Shown: positions 53,928-62,535 of the stretch, one piece after another
How positions within the stretch are numbered: the first letter of the stretch is position 1
Layout of the letters: each line of letters starts with the position of its first letter
NCBI GenBank assembly: GCA_903932145.1
Contig: CAIZFE010000004.1
Location: 248,001-312,000, forward strand
Direction: 5' to 3'
Source of the DNA: an uncultured Rhodopila sp.
GTDB lineage: Bacteria > Pseudomonadota > Alphaproteobacteria > Acetobacterales > Acetobacteraceae
Length of the DNA: 64,000 bases
Position numbers and translations under genes: made by a program
The notes under the pieces: generated by a model
Database searches by the model: none
What the model was told of the DNA's origin: nothing
Seen by the model: only the letters and a program-made list of their open reading frames with translations

Positions 53928-55124
53928 TTAAGATCCCACCCCAACCGCTTTCTTTTCAATCAGACTATCTATTTCCGCCTGGTCATACCCCATGGCCGCC
54001 AGCACCTCGCGCGTATGCTCCCCCAACCGCGGCGCAAATCGATGGATACCCGCCGGACTGGCCGAGAAACGAGCGGGCGGACGGGCCTGACGCAGTTTGC
54101 CTTCGGTCGGATGCTCCATCTCCGGGAACATCCCGACCGCCTTCAGATGCGGTTGTTCGGCGATCTCGGTCAGCTTCGCGAACGACGTGTGCGGCACGTC
54201 AATACGCAACAGCAACTCCTCCCATTCCGCCGTGGTACGGGACGGCGCGATATCGCGCATGCGATCGTAAATTTTGTCGATGTTCTGTGCCCGCGAGACG
54301 GGATCGCGCACCGCGTATTCCTCAATGCATTCCGGCAGTCCAACAGCCTCGAAGAACGCGCACCAGTTGTTCCCGGAGTAAGGCAGCATGGTCAGCCAGC
54401 CATCCTTGGTCTTCACCGGCCGCCGCGCCTTCATGCGCTTGTAGCCGGACGGCCCGACCGGCGGGATAAACGCATACCCGCCGAACATTTCGATGCTGTT
54501 GAACGCCGCCAGCGTCTCCAGCATCGGCACCTCCACCATCTGGCCCTCGCCGGTGCGTTCGCGGTGCAGCAGCGCGGCGGTCACGGCGGAGGTCAGCGCC
54601 ATGCCGCAAATCTTGTCGCCGATCAGGCTGGGGACGAAGGCAGGCTCTTCATCCGTGCCCATGGCGGAGGCAAAGCCGGAGGCGGCCTGGATGATCTCGT
54701 CGAAGGCCGGCCGAGCGCGCCAGGGGCCGTCCTGACCGAAGCCGGTGGCGACGGCGTAGATAATCTTGGGATTGAGCTCCCTGCAGGCCTCGTAGCTAAA
54801 GCCCAATCGAGCCAGACCCGCCGGCCGGATATTGCTGACGAGCGCGTCCACGGTCGGAAGCAGCCGCCGCAGCACGGCCTGACCGTCGGGGTGCTTCAGG
54901 TCCAGCGCCAGGCTGCGCTTGTTGCGGTTCACCGCCATGAACTGACCGCTCATGCCCCGGTTGCGAAACTGACCGGAATGGCGCCAGGTATCGCCGGTCA
55001 GGGATTCGATCTTGATGATCTCCGCCCCCCAGTCGCCGAGAGTCTGCGTGCCGAACGGGCCGAACAGCACGGTCGTCAGATCAAGAATGCGGAATCCCTT
55101 TAGCGGGCCCGTGGGTTCGGTCAT
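53928..55124 (-). CDS. CaiB/BaiF (family III) CoA-transferase
   Basis: A 398-residue enzyme that moves CoA between carboxylic acids. The N-terminal 'LKGFRILDLTTVLFGPFGTQ', 'LGDWGAEIIKIE' and the catalytic Asp142 in 'RPAFDEIIQA' are typical. The start at 55124 skips 61 codons of non-matching leader. It is 34 bases upstream of the UGSC-pair genes on the same strand, so the three may act together on one acid substrate as its CoA thioester; inference from position. Confidence 0.93.
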   Translation of the reverse strand: MTEPTGPLKGFRILDLTTVLFGPFGTQTLGDWGAEIIKIESLTGDTWRHSGQFRNRGMSGQFMAVNRNKRSLALDLKHPDGQAVLRRLLPTVDALVSNIRPAGLARLGFSYEACRELNPKIIYAVATGFGQDGPWRARPAFDEIIQAASGFASAMGTDEEPAFVPSLIGDKICGMALTSAVTAALLHRERTGEGQMVEVPMLETLAAFNSIEMFGGYAFIPPVGPSGYKRMKARRPVKTKDGWLTMLPYSGNNWCAFFEAVGLPECIEEYAVRDPVSRAQNIDKIYDRMRDIAPSRTTAEWEELLLRIDVPHTSFAKLTEIAEQPHLKAVGMFPEMEHPTEGKLRQARPPARFSASPAGIHRFAPRLGEHTREVLAAMGYDQAEIDSLIEKKAVGVGS

Positions 55125-55253
55125 CTCGGTTCGTTCCTCAATCGCTTGGGCCCAAGGATAGATAAAGTGGCGGCTGCTGACCACACCGCCAGGAGGGAGC
55201 AGCCAAACGAGAAAATATCCGGCATGATAAGGGCCGGGCAATGGAGATGGAAT

Positions 55254-55718
55254 TTGAAAACCCGCTACGGGCTGGAAATCCGCGCGGCGACAAGCGGTGA
55301 CGCGCAAGGCTTATGCGAACTGTTGCAAACGGCTGGCCACGCGGTGTCGCCGCGCGCCATGGCGGAACGCCTCGACGCTCTGCGGCAAGAGCCGGGGGCG
55401 GCCTTGATCGCGGCCGAATGGGGCCCTCCATCCGGCCTTGTCGTGATCCACTGGTATCGAACGCTGGACGCCGATCAGCCAACGGCGCAGATCGCCACGC
55501 TCCTGGTCGGTTCCGACGAGCGCCGCCGCGGCATCGGCCGGCTGCTGCTGAAGGCCGCCTCGCAAGCCGCCCGCGTCGCCGGCTGCGGCACGTTACAGTT
55601 ATTGGCCACGCCAGACGCCTCCGCCTTGCACGCCTTCTGCCTTGCCACCGGCTTTTCGGAAGACGGCCCGCGATTTGTCAGGCCCCTCCGAAAGCGCACC
55701 GACCTACAGCCCCAATGA
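55254..55718 (+). CDS. GNAT family N-acetyltransferase
   Basis: A 154-residue acetyltransferase. The acetyl-CoA loop is 'LLVGSDERRRGIGRLLLKAA' and the late strand 'FCLATGFSEDGPRF' completes the fold. The start is probably TTG 55254 with GGAG 7 bases before it, giving 'MKTRYGLEIRAATSGDAQ'; ATG 55224 is possible. The 3' end overlaps the convergent response-regulator gene by 15 bases. Substrate unknown. Confidence 0.85.
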   Translation: MKTRYGLEIRAATSGDAQGLCELLQTAGHAVSPRAMAERLDALRQEPGAALIAAEWGPPSGLVVIHWYRTLDADQPTAQIATLLVGSDERRRGIGRLLLKAASQAARVAGCGTLQLLATPDASALHAFCLATGFSEDGPRFVRPLRKRTDLQPQ

Positions 55719-56060
55719 GGCCCGCAAAGCCTTTTCCAACTGATCGAGCAGGAACGGCTTGGATAAGACCGGCGAGCCCCGCAATTCAACCGGCAAACCC
55801 GCCGTCCCGTAGCCCGTCGCGAACAGGAACGGAATATTCCGAGCACGTAAAATTTCCGCGACCGGATAACTGACTTTCCCGGCCAGATTCACGTCCAGCA
55901 CCGCAACATCCATCGAGACAACGCGTGCCATTTCCAGCGCCTCCTCCACCCTGGCCGCGGTCCCGACCACGCGGCATCCGATCTCCAGAAGATAATCCTC
56001 CAGCATCATAGAGATCAGCGCTTCGTCCTCCACGACAAGCACACGCGTCCCAGCCAGCAT
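55704..56060 (-). CDS. Stand-alone receiver domain response regulator
   Basis: A 118-residue receiver with 'RVLVVEDEALISMMLEDYL', phospho-Asp in 'VAVLDVNLAG' and Lys in 'PVLSKPFLLDQL'. There is no output domain. Single receivers of this type pair with HWE/HisKA_2 kinases, and such a kinase is encoded 12 bases upstream. It probably works as a phosphate shuttle or sink. Confidence 0.92.
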   Translation of the reverse strand: MLAGTRVLVVEDEALISMMLEDYLLEIGCRVVGTAARVEEALEMARVVSMDVAVLDVNLAGKVSYPVAEILRARNIPFLFATGYGTAGLPVELRGSPVLSKPFLLDQLEKALRASLGL

Positions 56061-56072
56061 CGCCGATCCTTC

Positions 56073-58526
56073 CTACAAGCCGCCAACACGCGGAAACGAC
56101 AGCGTTCCGGCCGTGGCGATCACCTCCGCCAACGGCGCTTCGATACGGCAAACGACACCCCGGGGATCGCCAAAATCGATACGGGTGACGCCGCACAAAT
56201 CCTGAGCCAGCATACGTTCAATCAGACGCGTTCCGAAACCACGTCGATCTGGCTTCGAAACCAATTGGCCATTACGCTCGGTCCACACCAGGCACAGAGA
56301 CGGATCGTCTCCCGCAGTCGTTTCCCACCGAATCTCGACCCGACCAGCCGCATCCGACAACGCCCCGTATTTCAACGCGTTCGTTGCCAGTTCCTGCAAC
56401 CCCATCGCCATCGCCAGAACGGCCGTCGGACGCAACGATACCGGCGGACCCGATATCCAGAACCGCGCCGCGTCCCAGCCATCGAACGGCAGCAGCGCTT
56501 CCGAAACAACAGCGCGCAACGTGCCACGTTCCCAGTTCTCCCGGGTCAGTACGTCATGCGCCGCCGCGAGCGCCAGCAGACGGCTATCCAGGCTTCGCCG
56601 AAGCTCCGGATCAATCGCGCGCAAAGTCTGAGACGTGATCGCTTGGACGGTGGAAAGCGAGTTCTTAACCCGATGATTCAGCTCGTTCACCATCAGCCGC
56701 AGACGATCCTGCGCGCGCTTCTGCTCCGTAATCTCCATCGATATGCCAACCAGTCCAACCACATCGCCGTCCGCTCCCCGCATCGGTGCCTTGGTCGAAA
56801 TCCAGGTGCGGGCCAGTCCGTCCGGTCCATTGACCGTTTCTTCCAGTGTTTCGGTTTGTCCTTGCTCCATGATGCGGCGGTCGTTGCGCATGACCGCCTC
56901 AGCCTGCTCGGAATCATCCTGGAACTCATCATCCGAAAACCCCACCACTTTATCCAGGGGCTTGCCGATCAGTTGCAGAACCGGCGCGTTGGCGACCTGT
57001 ATGCGGCCTTTGATATCCTTGGCATAAATCAAAGCAGGCACCGTCTCGACAATCGTCCGCAGCAGACCACTCGCGTGTTGGGATTCCAATTCCGCTCGTT
57101 TCCTTTTCGATACGTCGCGAACGGTACCCAGTATCCGCTTGACCTGCCGCCCGGCGGGCACCGACATATCGGATTCAAACAGGGCTCGGCCGGTCGCGGC
57201 AACCCAGATTACTCCGCCATCCCGCCGCAAAACCTGATGTTCAAAGCTGTAATCGTCGTCGGCGATCGCCGGATCCAAGGCCCGCTGCATCGCCTCCCAA
57301 GCCGGCGCGCGTTCCTCAATGGGAAAGGTGTCGGTCCAGCACTCATAATTCACCACTGCGTCGTCATCAAAACCGAACAATGCCTTCCCGCGCGAATCCC
57401 AGGCCATCTCCGTGCCGTTGCCCGAGACGTCCCACTGCCACACTCCCTGACCGGATGCCCCAAGCGCCAGCCGCAGTTTCAGCTCGCTCTCCCGCAAATC
57501 CGATTCCGCGTGTTTAAGGCCGGTAATGTCATTGTTGCTTTCGATGATCACATCCGCCTCGCCGGCATCGCCGCGGTGCAATGCCCAATGGCTGGCGACA
57601 TACAAGCGCGAGCCATCCTCACGGACATGCGCCAGGTCCCCCTGCCACTGACCGTCGCGCAAAAGCGCCGCCTGGATCTCGGCTAACGGCTGCGGGAAGC
57701 CGGTTTGCAACAAATCATGGCTGATTCGACCCAGCGCCTCATCTGGGCGATAGCCGTACAGCCGCGCGGCGCCAGCGCTCCAAAAACTGATGCGGCCATC
57801 CAGGTCCCGCATCATTCCCTGTGTCAAACCAAAGGCGCGGGTGAATCGTTCCAATCGATACAGACTGACCGCGATCTGACGCCGCGCACGATTTTGGCTA
57901 AGCGCCACCAGGACCAGCAGAACAGCGGCCAGGACGCCGACACCAACGACAACACCCCAACCAATAAAATTTCGGCCACGATTCGAAATGTTCGCGAGCC
58001 GAACGGCGACGGTGCGCTGAAATGCATCGATCGCCGTACGGATCGCGTCCATGGTTTGCTTGCCCTGATTGGTTCGCACCAAAGCCAGCGCCGCCGCGGA
58101 TTGACCTGCCTTATAAAGCGCGATCGTATTACCCAGCTCCTCCAACTTAAATGACGCCAGGACGCGAATGCGGTCGATGAGGCTCTGCCGCTCCCGGGTC
58201 AACAACGGGGCGGATTCAAGGCGGGCATAATCCCGGTCCAGCCTGGCAAGGGCGGACTCGTAGGGAGCCAGATAAGACAGGTCCCCGGTGAGAAGAAATC
58301 CGCGCTGCCCGGTTTCCGCATCTTTCAGTGTCGAAAGCAGCGCCCCAGCCAGTTCGGCTGTATGCACTTCGCCGGCAATCATTGCAGCGTCGTCCGTCTG
58401 CCGTGATAAATTGAGGTGTACCAGCCAACCGCTCGTGAGGAGCATCACGATAGCCGTCCACGTCGAACCCAGGATCAACGCGTACCCGGCCCGAGAGTGC
58501 GGCTGCGGTCTCCAATTCACCGACAT
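56073..58526 (-). CDS. HWE/HisKA_2 sensor histidine kinase with CHASE3 and PAS domains
   Basis: An 817-residue membrane kinase. A helix at about 17-40 and another near 185-210 frame a CHASE3 sensor domain ('LKDAETGQRGFLLTGDLSYL'). Three PAS units follow (about 230-345, 350-480 and 490-605; 'RLYGYRPDEALGRISHDLLQ', 'LGTVRDVSKRK'). The dimerisation helix has phospho-acceptor His618 in 'NELNHRVKNSLSTVQAIT', and the ATPase has 'LQELATNALKYGAL'. The class is common in soil alphaproteobacteria and often governs general stress or light response. Co-transcribed with the receiver protein. Confidence 0.92.
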   Translation of the reverse strand: MSVNWRPQPHSRAGYALILGSTWTAIVMLLTSGWLVHLNLSRQTDDAAMIAGEVHTAELAGALLSTLKDAETGQRGFLLTGDLSYLAPYESALARLDRDYARLESAPLLTRERQSLIDRIRVLASFKLEELGNTIALYKAGQSAAALALVRTNQGKQTMDAIRTAIDAFQRTVAVRLANISNRGRNFIGWGVVVGVGVLAAVLLVLVALSQNRARRQIAVSLYRLERFTRAFGLTQGMMRDLDGRISFWSAGAARLYGYRPDEALGRISHDLLQTGFPQPLAEIQAALLRDGQWQGDLAHVREDGSRLYVASHWALHRGDAGEADVIIESNNDITGLKHAESDLRESELKLRLALGASGQGVWQWDVSGNGTEMAWDSRGKALFGFDDDAVVNYECWTDTFPIEERAPAWEAMQRALDPAIADDDYSFEHQVLRRDGGVIWVAATGRALFESDMSVPAGRQVKRILGTVRDVSKRKRAELESQHASGLLRTIVETVPALIYAKDIKGRIQVANAPVLQLIGKPLDKVVGFSDDEFQDDSEQAEAVMRNDRRIMEQGQTETLEETVNGPDGLARTWISTKAPMRGADGDVVGLVGISMEITEQKRAQDRLRLMVNELNHRVKNSLSTVQAITSQTLRAIDPELRRSLDSRLLALAAAHDVLTRENWERGTLRAVVSEALLPFDGWDAARFWISGPPVSLRPTAVLAMAMGLQELATNALKYGALSDAAGRVEIRWETTAGDDPSLCLVWTERNGQLVSKPDRRGFGTRLIERMLAQDLCGVTRIDFGDPRGVVCRIEAPLAEVIATAGTLSFPRVGGL

Positions 58527-59032
58527 GCCGGCTTACAAGTCACTATAATAACGAATATCGCGTCGAAGCCATCTGCCATCGGTATGTTTTATCATTTGTG
58601 AACCCCTGTCGCGGCGGCTCAGGCTCACAGCGAAGTGCGCGGCTTTATCGAGGTCAGAAACCGAGCGCAAGGAGATGGATTCAATGCGGGAATAACAATT
58701 TAGTGCGAAAGAGAAGGATGATTTCCGCTTTCATTTCTCATTCTCTTTGTGTTGCTGCCCAACCACCTTTAACCGCTCGGAATGGGGTTCGTTCGGGTTC
58801 GATCGTACGCAGGCCCGATGGCGGTCCACGGCCACCCCAATGCACGCTTGCGGGCCAACGACCGGCACGGATTGCCCGGGCGGTCGGTCAAGAGACGCCG
58901 TCACGGTGATCGCAATCACATCTCGTTGTACCTCAGCAGGGGAAAGCGAAACTATTGCGTGACGCCCATCTGTATCGCTATTTTAACAGAATGCCCGGAT
59001 CAAAACCTGCCCTCCAACCGCCGGATCTCACC
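58527..59032. other. Gene-free stretch
   Basis: A 506-base region between the divergent kinase and GT87 genes. It contains short open frames with Arg-rich, low-quality products and no ribosome sites. A G-rich/T-rich change near 58700-58750 might hold a promoter. I see no repeat or RNA gene. Confidence 0.5.
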
Positions 59033-60289
59033 ATGACCGTCAACCCGACGCTGACCCGCTGGTTGGCTGCTCTTGCCCGGGCCGACTGGCTCAACCGTGA
59101 CCGCATCCTCTCGTGGGGCGGCATACTGCTGGCATTGAATGTGCTGCTCCTCGGATTCCTGATCCTGTGGCACCATGACGTGTTCGTCCCGATCGACCCG
59201 CCCACGTCGACCGACTTCGTCAGTTTCTATGCGGCCGGCAAGCTCGCGCTGGCGGGCACACCGGCTCTGGCTTATGACCGCCTCGCCCACGCCGCGGCCG
59301 AGACAGCCGCAACCGTACCCGGCAGCCCGTATCAATTCTTCTTCTACCCTCCCGTTTATCTGCTGATCTGCGCGCCGCTGGCTTTGCTGCCGTATCTGGT
59401 GAGTTTCATCGTCTTCCAGGCCACCACCCTCGGCGCGTGGTTGTTCGTGATGCGCCGCATTCTGCGATCCAGCGGCTGGGGCTGGTGCCTCCCGGTTCTG
59501 GCTTATCCGGCCGTGTTCTGGACCCTCGGACTCGGGCAGAACTCGTTTCTGACGGCCGCATTACTGGGGGGCATGACGCTGTTACTGGACGAACGGCCGG
59601 TGATCGCCGGGGTGCTGCTGGGCCTACTGTGTTACAAGCCGCATCTCGCGCTGCTGGCCCCGATCGCGCTGGCCGCCGGTGGCCGCTGGCGGACGTTCGG
59701 CGCGGCAGCGGCCACCGTGGCAGCCCTGCTCGGTCTGTCGGTCCTTCTGTTCGGGATCGAGCCCTGGCGCGCCTACCTCGTAACGCTGGGCGGAGCGCGG
59801 GAGGTGTACGAAATGGGCCAGATCGATCTCGCCGGCTTCATAACCCCGTATGGGGCGGCGCGGGTTCTCGGCGCCGGGGCGGACACAGGGCATATTGTGC
59901 AATCCGTGGCATCTGTCTTGACCGTCGCCTCGGTTGGTTGGATCTGGTGGCGCGATCCGGGTCCGGCCGAACGTTCGGCGGCATTGGCCGCGGGGATCCT
60001 TCTCAGCGTGCCGTTGGCGCTGGTGTACGACCTTATGCTGTTGACCGTGGCCATCTGTTGGCTGGCGCGCGCCGGCCGCGACAACGGGTTCCTGCCAATG
60101 GAAAAGCTGGCGCTGTTCTTTTGCTTCCTTGTCCCGCTGCTCTCACGTCACCTGGGCCAGTTAGCCCATGTTCCCATTGGGCCGCTGGCACCGGCGGCGC
60201 TGCTGATCCTATGCATGGCGCGAACGATCCGCGTGTCCAAACGCCGGATCGTTGCGCCGTCATCAGCGCAACGGGAATTAACGGCCTGA
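59033..60289 (+). CDS. GT87 family membrane glycosyltransferase (DUF2029)
   Basis: A 418-residue membrane protein with about ten hydrophobic segments. The GT87 marks are 'STDFVSFYAAGKLALAG' with its Asp, 'FFFYPPVYLLICAPLALLP' and 'LGLLCYKPHLALLAPIAL'. Enzymes of this fold transfer a sugar, often mannose or arabinose, from a polyprenyl phosphate to an extracytoplasmic acceptor. The start is uncertain between ATG 58991 and 59033; neither has a strong ribosome site. Confidence 0.85.
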   Translation: MTVNPTLTRWLAALARADWLNRDRILSWGGILLALNVLLLGFLILWHHDVFVPIDPPTSTDFVSFYAAGKLALAGTPALAYDRLAHAAAETAATVPGSPYQFFFYPPVYLLICAPLALLPYLVSFIVFQATTLGAWLFVMRRILRSSGWGWCLPVLAYPAVFWTLGLGQNSFLTAALLGGMTLLLDERPVIAGVLLGLLCYKPHLALLAPIALAAGGRWRTFGAAAATVAALLGLSVLLFGIEPWRAYLVTLGGAREVYEMGQIDLAGFITPYGAARVLGAGADTGHIVQSVASVLTVASVGWIWWRDPGPAERSAALAAGILLSVPLALVYDLMLLTVAICWLARAGRDNGFLPMEKLALFFCFLVPLLSRHLGQLAHVPIGPLAPAALLILCMARTIRVSKRRIVAPSSAQRELTA

Positions 60290-60304
60290 TCCAGTCGTTC
60301 GATG

Positions 60305-60964
60305 CTAAGGCGTCCGCCGGTCTACCTCCGGGTAATATTGCGGCGCTTCCCTGCGATCACGCATGCCATAGTCGCGGATCACCCGCACTTCACGATGGCG
60401 AAACATGCATTGCGGCGGCGCCTTCGGTACCCCGGCCTCGGCGATGACGCTGCGGACCCGGGAGCCAAGCACCAGCAGCTTTCCAGGATTGACTATACTG
60501 TCATAGACTTCGATATCAAGCAGACCATGCTGTCCAATCACCGGCACTCCGCAATCGGACGCCGCCGGCCTGCCGTTCGCCGATGAATACTCACTGATGG
60601 TCACACACTTGGCGTCCCCCACTTCGGTTTCGTCGAGACGCTGCTGCAACAGGCTCTGCCCCGACGGCATATCGCTGTCGGCGGTGAATTCGCCGACACG
60701 CAGGTGGTAATCCCGGAACACCTCGAATCGGCCCTTCTCTTGCACCGCGTGATGCGCCGCCAGCGTTCGCCAGCGGATCACCGCTTTCTCGTCGCGCCAG
60801 GTCGAAAGCGATAACACCCGCCCTTCGGTGCGCTGACTGGCGAACCGCTCGTTGTCGATGAAACCGTCGATTGCCTCCAACTCCGGCCTCAGCATTTTCG
60901 CCAGACCGAGGTAGTCATCCCAACGATCCTTGTACGGCGTTACTTCGAAGATGACTGCAAACAT
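60305..60964 (-). CDS. Antibiotic biosynthesis monooxygenase-like protein with extra C-terminal domain
   Basis: A 219-residue protein. The N-terminal 100 residues form a dimeric alpha+beta barrel of the ABM type ('MFAVIFEVTPYKDRWDDYL', 'FIDNERFASQRTEGRVLSLS', 'WRTLAAHHAVQEKGR'). The second half ('AKCVTISEYSSANGRPAAS', 'DIEVYDSIVNPGKLLVLGS') resembles a second such barrel without clear active-site residues. It is followed on the transcript by nothing in this direction but lies 19 bases after the alpha/beta hydrolase gene. Confidence 0.8.
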   Translation of the reverse strand: MFAVIFEVTPYKDRWDDYLGLAKMLRPELEAIDGFIDNERFASQRTEGRVLSLSTWRDEKAVIRWRTLAAHHAVQEKGRFEVFRDYHLRVGEFTADSDMPSGQSLLQQRLDETEVGDAKCVTISEYSSANGRPAASDCGVPVIGQHGLLDIEVYDSIVNPGKLLVLGSRVRSVIAEAGVPKAPPQCMFRHREVRVIRDYGMRDRREAPQYYPEVDRRTP

Positions 60965-60983
60965 GGGCTGCTCCTCACACGTC

Positions 60984-61982
60984 TCATCCGGCAGGACAAT
61001 CGCCGCCACTCAGGAAGGCTTCGGTCTCGCGATACAGGGCGTAGCGGTTTTCCTCCAGGTGCATCAGATGGGTGGCGCGGGCAATCTTCACGTCCCGCCG
61101 TATCGGTGACGCCCGTAGCGCGTCGAACAGCCAACGCGCATCGGCATCGGTCGCCAAACTGTCCCACTCGCCCCGGATGATCGCGACCGGCGCCCGAATC
61201 AGTCCGGGATCGTAGGCCAATCGGCCCGACCCTGCGTCCGCGATGTCCTGCCACGGACCACCGGGTACCTTCACACTGGCCGGTGACCGGGTGCGGCTTT
61301 CCGGGTCCGCGTTGAGATACAACGAGCCCCAGTCATCGAAGTGGCGCCGCGACAAAACGGGCGCCTCACCGGCCGGCACATCCGCGGTAAACCGCTGCCA
61401 TTGATCGTCCAGCGAGACCAGCCGCCACGCGGGGAAGCGCTGTGGTTCGGTACCGGGAGGCCGCCATGTGACGGGACCGAAGAAGACCATCCGGTCCACC
61501 ATATCGGGACACGTCCCGGCGAACCGGCCCGCCACGATCGTACCCCATGAATGAGCGATAATGGACAGACGCGGGACCGTCAGATGCGTGCAAATCCATC
61601 GCACAGCGTGTTCAAGTTGGCGGGCGGCGCTGTCGGCCTGTCCAAGCGCGGCCGAGGAGTCGGCTGGACCCGCCATCTCCGGATAGGGATCGGATGCGCC
61701 GAACCCGAGGAAATCGAGGCCCCACACATCAAAGCCACGCTCGGACAATGCGTCGCGCCAGGAGCGGCCATCGAACGGATGGGCGATTGACAGCGCCGAT
61801 GGAAACGAGCCGCCATGAACGTACAGAACGACCCGGCGCGCGTCGGTCTGTTGCTCGAGCGCCGGCAGCCGGCGGAGGAACAGGTTCAATCCCTCGATAT
61901 GGCTCGGAATTCGGTAATGTTCTTCCCGAGGGTGCATTTTGGACCCGGGTAAAGCCGATTGGGTTGTGGCCAGGTTCTGCAA
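60984..61982 (-). CDS. Alpha/beta hydrolase
   Basis: A 332-residue enzyme of the alpha/beta hydrolase fold. Nucleophile Ser145 is in 'IIAHSWGTIVAGRF', the oxyanion region in 'LYVHGGSFPSAL', and the likely acid and His in 'IIRGEWDSLATDADARW' and 'ATHLMHLEENRYAL'. The start is TTG at 61982 because AGGAG lies 7 bases upstream; ATG 61937 has no such site. Substrate unknown. Probably co-transcribed with the monooxygenase-like gene. Confidence 0.88.
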   Translation of the reverse strand: MQNLATTQSALPGSKMHPREEHYRIPSHIEGLNLFLRRLPALEQQTDARRVVLYVHGGSFPSALSIAHPFDGRSWRDALSERGFDVWGLDFLGFGASDPYPEMAGPADSSAALGQADSAARQLEHAVRWICTHLTVPRLSIIAHSWGTIVAGRFAGTCPDMVDRMVFFGPVTWRPPGTEPQRFPAWRLVSLDDQWQRFTADVPAGEAPVLSRRHFDDWGSLYLNADPESRTRSPASVKVPGGPWQDIADAGSGRLAYDPGLIRAPVAIIRGEWDSLATDADARWLFDALRASPIRRDVKIARATHLMHLEENRYALYRETEAFLSGGDCPAG

Positions 61983-62113
61983 AAACGATCTCCTGCGTTG
62001 ACCTCCGACCTCCCGCCTTCATGCTCGCGGCCGGAGGATTGGGTGCCCAACAGGTAGGGGTGCGCCGCCAATTGATCGAGTCCCGTTGGTTCGGGGCGCA
62101 CCGAAGTATCGGG

Positions 62114-62488
62114 CTATGCCAGCGCGGCTTTCTTGCGCGGTGCCTTGGGTTTGCCGCGGGCCGCGACGCCGGCGACGTCGACCGCGGCACGCGCCCATTC
62201 CCGAAAACTGTCCGCGTCGTCCAGCAAATCAGGAGGGCAGCGCCAGTACGAACCGATAGTGTTCGTTCCGTTCTTTGTCTCATAGCTGAACGGCGCTTCC
62301 CCCGCCGCTTCGTAGGCCGCTCGGTTGGAGTCGCCGACCTTCAGGAACAACTCCTCCCGCGCGATCAACCCGAACATTGTCCCACTGTAAAACAGTCCGA
62401 CGCCACCGAACATCCGCCGGGCCGACACAGGGCCGAGCGGAGCCAGCAATTCCAGCAGGTATGCGGTGAGTCTGTCGGGGGCGCGCAT
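62114..62488 (-). CDS. TfoX/Sxy N-terminal domain protein
   Basis: A 124-residue protein with 'VSARRMFGGVGLFYSGTMFG', 'LFLKVGDSNRAAYEAAG' and 'YWRCPPDLLDD', the TfoX N-terminal fold. In gammaproteobacteria TfoX/Sxy promotes competence gene expression; the short single-domain form seen here is widespread and its role is unknown. The C-terminal tail is Lys-rich ('RGKPKAPRKKA'), which may bind nucleic acid. Confidence 0.88.
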   Translation of the reverse strand: MRAPDRLTAYLLELLAPLGPVSARRMFGGVGLFYSGTMFGLIAREELFLKVGDSNRAAYEAAGEAPFSYETKNGTNTIGSYWRCPPDLLDDADSFREWARAAVDVAGVAARGKPKAPRKKAALA

Positions 62489-62535
62489 GGAAGGCAGATT
62501 ACCCCGGATCGTGTGCCACGGACAGCGCCCGCCGC

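Noticed and set aside
53000-54469. Long plus-strand frame over the 358-residue protein and CoA-transferase genes
   Set aside because: Typical high-GC shadow of genes on the other strand.
58598-58909. 103-codon frame in the gene-free stretch before the GT87 gene
   Set aside because: Arg/Gly-rich product, no ribosome site, no similarity to anything I recognise.
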